From: an uncultured Bacteroidota bacterium | Lineage (GTDB): Bacteria; Bacteroidota; Bacteroidia; NS11-12g; UBA955 | Reading direction: 5' to 3' | NCBI GenBank assembly: GCA_903959115.1 | Contig: CAJBVU010000013.1 | Coordinates: forward strand, 1 to 11,385 | Length of the DNA stretch: 11,385 bases | In this document: in pieces, positions 7,119-11,385 of the stretch | How positions within the stretch are numbered: the first letter of the stretch is position 1 | Layout: the number at the start of each line of letters is the position of its first letter | The notes under the pieces: generated by a model | Databases searched by the model: none | Seen by the model: only the letters and a program-made list of their open reading frames with translations | What the model was told of the DNA's origin: nothing | Made by a program: the position numbers and the translations under genes

Positions 7119-7831
7119 AGCCCCAATTTCCGGCACGCTTTTTCAGAGCACAACTCCTCCGCTTTCTTACGACTATGGTTTACTTCGGTGAACCATATTT
7201 CTTCATCGATCACCAAACTCACAGAATGTAAATCATTCCGATTTTCAACCTGTGACTCACTGTCGAATCGCAACACCTTATGATTTTGCTGCGCCCATTT
7301 CATCACCAAGGCTTTGTGTGAAACGGCTGTGGCCATAAGCTTTTCCATATCCAAATACTGCCCCACTAGTCGCTGACTTACAAACTCTCGAGCGGCCAAA
7401 AAACCTTTGTCCAAATAAATCGCACCGATGAGTGCTTCCAAGGCATTGCCACCAATTGTTTTCATTGCGATTTTGTTGGAATGAAGATCCCGTTTGATAT
7501 CCATAATCTCCACCAATCCAAGTTTACTTGCCAAATAACCCAATTGCTCCCGGTTTACAATTCGGGTGCGCATCTCTGTTAAAAAGCCCTCATTTTTTTT
7601 GGGGAACTGCTTAAATAAAATTTCGGCAACAACAGCATCCAAGATTGCATCGCCAAGAAATTCTAGGCGCTCATTGTTCTTTATTTGATCTACACTACGG
7701 GGGTCGGACATAGAACTATGCCTAAGTGCCTCCTGATAAATGCGAAGTTTGCCAGGTTTAATTCCCGTAACTCGATAAATTTTGTTGGAAAGTGGGTTGT
7801 TTCCGAGAAATTGTGATAGCAAACCCTTCAA
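7115..7831 (-). CDS. rnc: Ribonuclease III
   Basis: Double-strand-specific endoribonuclease that processes rRNA precursors and other duplex RNA in the cytoplasm; acts as a dimer. The 238 residues are family length. The RNase III domain carries the signature NERLEFLGDAIL (53-64), with metal/catalytic residues E54, E57 and D61, then E81. The second acidic cluster is GGNALEALIGAIYLDKG (127-143), with E132. Asn129 stands where E. coli has Asp114. A C-terminal double-stranded-RNA-binding domain spans about 172-238 and ends SRKKAEELCSEKACRKLGL; its usual Gly-rich turn before the Lys pair is replaced by VNHS. The start is TTG at 7831: no in-frame ATG exists before codon 41, and the conserved helix begins by about residue 15. 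It follows fabF by 10 bases. Its stop shares TTAA (7115-7118) with the convergent helicase gene, with no terminator between them. Confidence 0.93.
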   Translation of the reverse strand: MKGLLSQFLGNNPLSNKIYRVTGIKPGKLRIYQEALRHSSMSDPRSVDQIKNNERLEFLGDAILDAVVAEILFKQFPKKNEGFLTEMRTRIVNREQLGYLASKLGLVEIMDIKRDLHSNKIAMKTIGGNALEALIGAIYLDKGFLAAREFVSQRLVGQYLDMEKLMATAVSHKALVMKWAQQNHKVLRFDSESQVENRNDLHSVSLVIDEEIWFTEVNHSRKKAEELCSEKACRKLGL

Positions 7832-7841
7832 TGTGTAAGGA

Positions 7842-9095
7842 TTAGTCCTCGAATTTTTTGAAAATCACAGATCCATTGTGTCCGCCAAATCCAAAAGTAT
7901 TACTCAAAGCGGCTCTAACTGTCCGTTTCTGAGCAACATTAAACGTAAAATTCAAATTTGGGTCGAATTCTGGGTCATCGGTAAAGTGATTGATCGTTGG
8001 AGGAACAATATCTTCACTTACAGCGAGGATACAAGCCAAAGATTCGATGGCACCTGCACCACCCAACAAATGACCTGTCATACTCTTTGTACTACTGATG
8101 TTAAGATTGTATGCATTTTCACCAAAAACCGAAAGGATAGCCTTGCTCTCTGCGATATCACCTAGTGGGGTACTTGTACCGTGCACGTTGATGTAATCGA
8201 TGTCTGAAGGCACCATACCGGCATCTTCAAGGGCCACTTTCATCACGTTGCAAGCGCCCAAACCCTCGGGGTGAGGAGCTGTCAAGTGATATGCATCAGC
8301 GGTCATTCCACCGCCAACAATTTCGGCATAAATTTTTGCTCCACGGGCTTTGGCGTGTTCATAATCTTCTAGAATCATTGCCGCGGCACCTTCTCCCATA
8401 ACAAAACCATCCCTATTATTATCGAACGGGCGACTGGCTGTCATGAAATCATCATTTCTTTCACTCAACGCTTTCATGTTCGTAAAACCTCCAACTGAAG
8501 GTTCGTTAACACTGGCTTCCGAACCACCTGAAACGATGGCATCGGCTTTGCCCAAACGAATGAGATTAAAGGCATCAATCAACGCGTGGGTTGAGGATGC
8601 GCAAGCAGAGACCGTACAATAATTGGGGCCTCTGAATCCATGTTTGATGCTGATAAAACCTGGGGCTATATCAACAATCATTTTAGGAATAAAAAAGGGC
8701 GAGAAACGCGGAGTCCCGTCGCCCCTTGCATAGTCTACAATTTCAGCGAAGAACGTGGTGAGACCGCCGATTCCGGCGCCCCAAACCACACCAATGCGAT
8801 CCGGATTATATGTTTGCTGCAATATACCACTGTGATGAATCGCCTCATCGGCGGCCACCATGGCATATTGGGTAAAAGGATCCATTTTCCTTGCTTCTTT
8901 GCGATCAAAAAAATCTTCTGTATTGAAGTTTTTAACCTCGCAGGCAAATTTCACCTTGAACTTTTCAGTATCGAAGTGGGTGATTAGCCCAGCTCCGCTG
9001 ACACCCGTGCGCAAACCATGGAAGAACGAGTTTACATCATTCCCCAACGGTGTAATGGCACCGAGGCCAGTAACGACAACTCTCCGGAGTTGCAT
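7842..9095 (-). CDS. fabF: 3-oxoacyl-[acyl-carrier-protein] synthase II
   Basis: Condenses malonyl-ACP with acyl-ACP in the elongation cycle of type II fatty-acid synthesis, in the cytoplasm as a homodimer. The 417 residues match the family. It is a thiolase-fold enzyme with start RRVVVTGLGAITPLG. The active-site Cys165 is in TVSACASSTH, with the two catalytic His at H305 (NVHGTSTPLGD) and H342 (KSMTGHLLGGAGAIE), the supporting K337, and the C-terminal gate loop GFGGHN (402-407). All catalytic residues are present. The ATG lies 3 bases after the acpP stop and the stop lies 10 bases before rnc, so the three genes are surely one transcript. Being next to its own substrate carrier gene is the normal arrangement. 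Confidence 0.97.
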   Translation of the reverse strand: MQLRRVVVTGLGAITPLGNDVNSFFHGLRTGVSGAGLITHFDTEKFKVKFACEVKNFNTEDFFDRKEARKMDPFTQYAMVAADEAIHHSGILQQTYNPDRIGVVWGAGIGGLTTFFAEIVDYARGDGTPRFSPFFIPKMIVDIAPGFISIKHGFRGPNYCTVSACASSTHALIDAFNLIRLGKADAIVSGGSEASVNEPSVGGFTNMKALSERNDDFMTASRPFDNNRDGFVMGEGAAAMILEDYEHAKARGAKIYAEIVGGGMTADAYHLTAPHPEGLGACNVMKVALEDAGMVPSDIDYINVHGTSTPLGDIAESKAILSVFGENAYNLNISSTKSMTGHLLGGAGAIESLACILAVSEDIVPPTINHFTDDPEFDPNLNFTFNVAQKRTVRAALSNTFGFGGHNGSVIFKKFED

Positions 9096-9098
9096 AGA

Positions 9099-9335
9099 TT
9101 ATTTCTTGTTTTCTTCGATGTAACGAATGGCTTCGCCTACCGTCTGAATTTTCTCAGCTTGATCGTCTGGGATGCTGATATCGAACTCTTTTTCAAATTC
9201 CATAATCAACTCTACGGTGTCTAATGAATCGGCACCCAAGTCGTTGGTGAAGCTAGCATCAGTTACTACTTCACTTTCCTCAACGCTGAGCTTATCAACG
9301 ATAATGGCTTTTACTTTTTCTGCAATTTCTGACAT
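9099..9335 (-). CDS. acpP: Acyl carrier protein
   Basis: Small acidic helical carrier that holds growing acyl chains on a 4'-phosphopantetheine arm during fatty-acid synthesis. It has 78 residues starting MSEIAEKVKAIIVDKLSVEE. The prosthetic-group site is S37 within GADSLDTVEL. Helices II and III (EFEKEFDISIPDDQAEKIQT) are conserved. The start is the ATG at 9335, agreeing with the family's N-terminus. It is the first gene of acpP-fabF-rnc, with its own promoter candidate just upstream, and is divergent from the IPExxxVDY gene across an 80-base gap. Confidence 0.97.
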   Translation of the reverse strand: MSEIAEKVKAIIVDKLSVEESEVVTDASFTNDLGADSLDTVELIMEFEKEFDISIPDDQAEKIQTVGEAIRYIEENKK

Positions 9336-9359
9336 GATCTTATTTTTTGATTTGAGTTG

Positions 9360-9388
9360 CAAAGAAACATTTTTTTCATGACATACAA
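9360..9388 (-). promoter_or_regulatory. Candidate promoter for acpP-fabF-rnc
   Basis: On the minus strand, TTTCTTTG (9367-9360) matches TAnnTTTG except for the second base. A TTG (9388-9386) lies 18 bases upstream, within the spacing reported for the phylum. The predicted transcript would start about 20 bases before the acpP ATG. An AT-rich tract with seven A's lies between the boxes. Confidence 0.45.
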
Positions 9389-9415
9389 CATTAAAATTAT
9401 TTTTGTGGACATACT

Positions 9416-9856
9416 TTGTCAGCAAAACGCATCAAATCGACCCAGTTGGGGGCAGAAATCGACGTCGATATCTTCGCCATCCACGCACAAATACCGCCAC
9501 ATTACATGGCTTGGTGTCTAGATGACACTTTTTCTTCAAAATTTCAACGGCAAGACGACACCTTTTCAGTATTTTTGTCGAAGATTACAGAATCAAAGCA
9601 TGTAGAATACTACTTTGAAGGCAGTGAATCCGTCTGTGAAATGTGGCTTGTGGAAAATAAAGGAAGCGGCGGATTGCTTTATAGTGGTAAACCTACACCT
9701 GATTATTGGTTGCTTTTGCGTGCAGCAGATGAATTGGGGGGCACTGATGAGTGGATTAACGGACTAAAAACGATACAATCCATCCAAATGAGCTACATCT
9801 TCCCGATCGAGAAACATGCAAAACTGACATGGTTAAGGGCTTTGAGTCATCTGTAA
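9416..9856 (+). CDS. IPExxxVDY-family protein, degenerate signature
   Basis: A 146-residue protein of unknown function, assigned to the small IPExxxVDY family because of context (between divergent acpP and downstream pyk) and overall pattern. That pattern includes an N-terminal strand region EIDVDIFAIHAQIPPHYMAWCLDD (14-37) and a C-terminal DYWLLLRAADELGG (96-109) followed by KTIQSIQMSYIFP. The name-giving signature is eroded: at 89-97 the sequence reads YSGKPTPDY, keeping only the final DY. No signal peptide or membrane segment is visible, so it is probably cytoplasmic. The start must be TTG at 9416: an in-frame stop lies at 9392, no ATG or GTG lies between, and the next ATG (codon 31) would cut the conserved N-terminus. 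pyk follows after 15 bases, so the two are likely co-transcribed. Confidence 0.72.
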   Translation: MSAKRIKSTQLGAEIDVDIFAIHAQIPPHYMAWCLDDTFSSKFQRQDDTFSVFLSKITESKHVEYYFEGSESVCEMWLVENKGSGGLLYSGKPTPDYWLLLRAADELGGTDEWINGLKTIQSIQMSYIFPIEKHAKLTWLRALSHL

Positions 9857-9871
9857 TGGAAGAAAAGCACC

Positions 9872-11302
9872 ATGTATCAAGGTAAATTTAACAAAACTAA
9901 AATTGTCGCCACCATCGGACCTGCAACCAGCAGCGTTGAAATGTTGGAAAAAATCATTCTCGCCGGTGTTGATGTCTGTCGTCTCAACTTCTCCCATGGC
10001 ACCTACGAGCAGCATCAGGAAGTCATAAATAACATCCGCACTGTCAATGAAAAATTGGGTTCAAACATTGCATTATTGCAAGATTTACAAGGGCCAAAAT
10101 TACGCATCGGCAAGGTGGATGGTGAAATTCATTTAATTGAAGATCAATTTATACTTGTAACAACCGAGGAGCGAATTTCGACATCAGAGATATTGTTTGT
10201 GAGTTACAAGCGCTTGGTAAAAGATTGCAAAACGGGTGAGAGAATATTATTGAACGATGGCAAGGTCTCTCTTGAGTTTGTTGAAAAAATCAATGATACC
10301 ACATTGAAAGCCAAGGTGATAGCGGGTGGCCCATTGTCATCTAATAAAGGCTTTAATTTGCCCGATTCCAACCTCACTGTCCCCTCCTTAACCAAAAAGG
10401 ATTTGGCCGATTTGGAATATGGTTTATCGCAAGAAATGGATTGGGTAGCCTTAAGTTTTGTGCGATCTGCAGATGATATCATCGAACTAAAGCGCTTGAT
10501 TGCATTGAAAGGCACGCACACTAAAGTGATTGCAAAAATCGAAAAACCTGAAGCGGTTGCCAATATTGATGAAATAATCAAAGTATCTGACGGCATTATG
10601 GTTGCACGCGGTGATTTGGGCGTAGAAGTCCCGATGCAGCGCGTTCCATTGATACAAAAAAAGATCGTTGAAAAGTGTTTGGCTGCGGCAAAACCGTGTA
10701 TTATCGCCACACAAATGATGGAATCAATGATTGTTGACAGCATGCCTACCCGAGCAGAAATTAACGACGTTGCCAATGCCGTTCTTGATGGCGCAGACGC
10801 TTTAATGTTGTCGGCTGAGACCAGTGTTGGAAAACACCCATTGCGTGTTATCGAAATCATGAGTAGTATTATTACCGACGTAGAAAGCGACCGTAGGACA
10901 TACTACAAAGGGGTTAAACCCACCAACGACTCTCCTACTTTTGCCAGTGATGAGATTTGCTTTACGGCGGTTAGAATGAGCGATCACTTACATGCTTCGG
11001 CGATTGTTGCGATGACAAAATCAGGATTTACCGGGTTTCGGGTGGCTAGTTATCGTCCGGAAGCCAATGTTTACATTTTCACCGACAACAAACGATTGCT
11101 TGCAACGCTGAACCTAGTTTGGGGTGTACGAGGGTTTTTCTACGATAAATTTGTGAGTACCGACGATACGTTTCAGGACGTGGTGGACATTTTAAAAGAA
11201 GAAAACCAGGTGCAAACGGGTCAGTATGTAATCAATTGCGCAAGCATGCCCATTCATAAAAAACAACGGACCAACACGATCAAAGTAACTTTGGTTGATT
11301 AA
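9872..11302 (+). CDS. pyk: Pyruvate kinase
   Basis: Transfers phosphate from phosphoenolpyruvate to ADP, the last step of glycolysis; cytoplasmic homotetramer in this family. The 476 residues are normal length, with no extra C-terminal PEP-utilising domain. Motifs: KTKIVATIGPAT (8-19); RLNFSHG (37-43); LLQDLQGPKLRIG (68-80) opening the mobile B domain (about 80-170); AKIEKPEAV (221-229), the pyruvate kinase signature with catalytic K222 and metal ligand E224; ARGDLGVE (245-252) with D248; IIATQMMESM (277-286); PTRAEINDVANAVLDGADALMLSAETSVGK (292-321). The C-terminal regulatory domain is about 355-476. Lys76, Leu72, Gln73 and Ile79 are the residue set linked with potassium-independent enzymes. 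The ATG is preceded by a purine-rich GGAAGAAAAG (9858-9867), one of the few Shine-Dalgarno-like stretches here. It lies 15 bases after the IPExxxVDY gene. Confidence 0.97.
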   Translation: MYQGKFNKTKIVATIGPATSSVEMLEKIILAGVDVCRLNFSHGTYEQHQEVINNIRTVNEKLGSNIALLQDLQGPKLRIGKVDGEIHLIEDQFILVTTEERISTSEILFVSYKRLVKDCKTGERILLNDGKVSLEFVEKINDTTLKAKVIAGGPLSSNKGFNLPDSNLTVPSLTKKDLADLEYGLSQEMDWVALSFVRSADDIIELKRLIALKGTHTKVIAKIEKPEAVANIDEIIKVSDGIMVARGDLGVEVPMQRVPLIQKKIVEKCLAAAKPCIIATQMMESMIVDSMPTRAEINDVANAVLDGADALMLSAETSVGKHPLRVIEIMSSIITDVESDRRTYYKGVKPTNDSPTFASDEICFTAVRMSDHLHASAIVAMTKSGFTGFRVASYRPEANVYIFTDNKRLLATLNLVWGVRGFFYDKFVSTDDTFQDVVDILKEENQVQTGQYVINCASMPIHKKQRTNTIKVTLVD

Positions 11303-11324
11303 TCTAGGGATATTGGTTCCCGTG

Positions 11325-11332
11325 TATATTTG
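11325..11332 (+). promoter_or_regulatory. Perfect -7 box TATATTTG before the last gene
   Basis: TATATTTG is an exact match to the Bacteroidota -7 consensus TAnnTTTG and lies 20 bases upstream of the ATG at 11353. No TTG lies in the 17-23 base window upstream (the nearest is 27 bases away), so the -33 element is weak. It suggests the next gene is transcribed separately from pyk. Confidence 0.5.
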
Positions 11333-11352
11333 TATCAACAATCCCCGTTAAA

Positions 11353-11385
11353 ATGGAAGAAGTATTCGTCAACAAGGTCGCTAAC
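11353..11385 (+). CDS. Partial gene, probable DUF2480 protein (5' end only)
   Basis: The window ends 11 codons into an open frame beginning ATG and reading MEEVFVNKVAN. That opening resembles the start of DUF2480 proteins, a small Bacteroidota family of unknown function whose members begin with a similar (V/I)N(K/R)VA stretch. It is preceded by a perfect TATATTTG box at a sensible distance. Eleven residues are too few for certainty; frame, promoter and N-terminal resemblance are the only evidence. Confidence 0.45.
   Translation, partial: MEEVFVNKVAN

Noticed and set aside
8640..8987. 115-codon plus-strand open frame opposite fabF
   Set aside because: It is antisense to conserved fabF sequence, with no plausible start signal or recognisable domain.
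10204..10860. 218-codon open frame on the minus strand
   Set aside because: It lies wholly inside pyk, which has every catalytic motif on the plus strand. The antisense translation is low-complexity Ser/Ile-rich and resembles no family I know.
11053..11302. A PEP-utilising or mobile domain at the end of pyruvate kinase
   Set aside because: The protein ends at 476 residues with the normal C-terminal regulatory domain and has no extra domain.
11297..11320. GATTAATC palindrome and GGGA/TCCC stem after pyk as a terminator
   Set aside because: The stems are only four base pairs and no T-run follows. The downstream TATATTTG is better explained as a promoter box.
1..11385. CRISPR array, tRNA, rRNA, insertion sequence or integrase
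   Set aside because: I found no regularly spaced repeats, cloverleaf-like genes, transposase motifs or terminal inverted repeats when reading both strands.

Overview
The window looks like a chromosomal housekeeping segment from a member of the Bacteroidota, most likely Flavobacteriales or a near relative. I cannot fix the family. Four things point there. The divergent unit acpP-fabF-rnc versus an IPExxxVDY-family gene plus pyk is a gene order I associate with this phylum. BT_3928-family DoxX-like proteins, DUF1599 and (partial) DUF2480 are strongly Bacteroidota-biased families. Candidate promoters resemble the phylum's TTG/TTTG (-33) and TAnnTTTG (-7) boxes. Purine-rich Shine-Dalgarno sequences are weak or absent before most genes. 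Base composition is moderately AT-rich and even, apart from one GC-rich palindrome inside the helicase gene.

Layout. (1) Positions 57-3885, minus strand: a four-gene directional run, DUF1599 protein -> BT_3928-family membrane protein -> DppB-type ABC permease -> shikimate kinase. The first junction has 7 bases and the last is an 8-base overlap (ATGAATAA), so at least those pairs are probably co-transcribed. (2) 3918-7118, plus strand: a 1066-residue SF1 (UvrD/PcrA-like) helicase fused to a C-terminal PD-(D/E)XK nuclease domain, divergent from DUF1599. (3) 7115-9335, minus strand: acpP -> fabF -> rnc, tightly packed. rnc meets the helicase tail to tail, sharing a TTAA at the stop codons. (4) 9416-11302, plus strand: IPExxxVDY-family protein then pyruvate kinase. 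(5) 11353 to the end: the first 11 codons of a probable DUF2480 gene behind a perfect TATATTTG box.

How the genes work together. AcpP and FabF are carrier and elongating synthase of type II fatty-acid synthesis, and RNase III is the usual passenger in that operon. Pyruvate kinase makes pyruvate at the end of glycolysis. Shikimate kinase serves aromatic amino-acid synthesis. The permease has no visible partner subunits here. The helicase-nuclease is probably a DNA-processing or repair enzyme.

I see no CRISPR array, insertion sequence, prophage, tRNA or rRNA, and no clear new multi-gene system. The points most worth following are: the 19-base GC-rich palindrome that adds codons within the nuclease domain; the roughly 160-residue insert in the BT_3928-family protein; the four-cysteine set in the helicase-nuclease; the internally duplicated DUF1599 protein; residues predicting a potassium-independent pyruvate kinase; and an Asp-to-Asn change at a metal-ligand position of RNase III. 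No gap between genes exceeds 300 bases.
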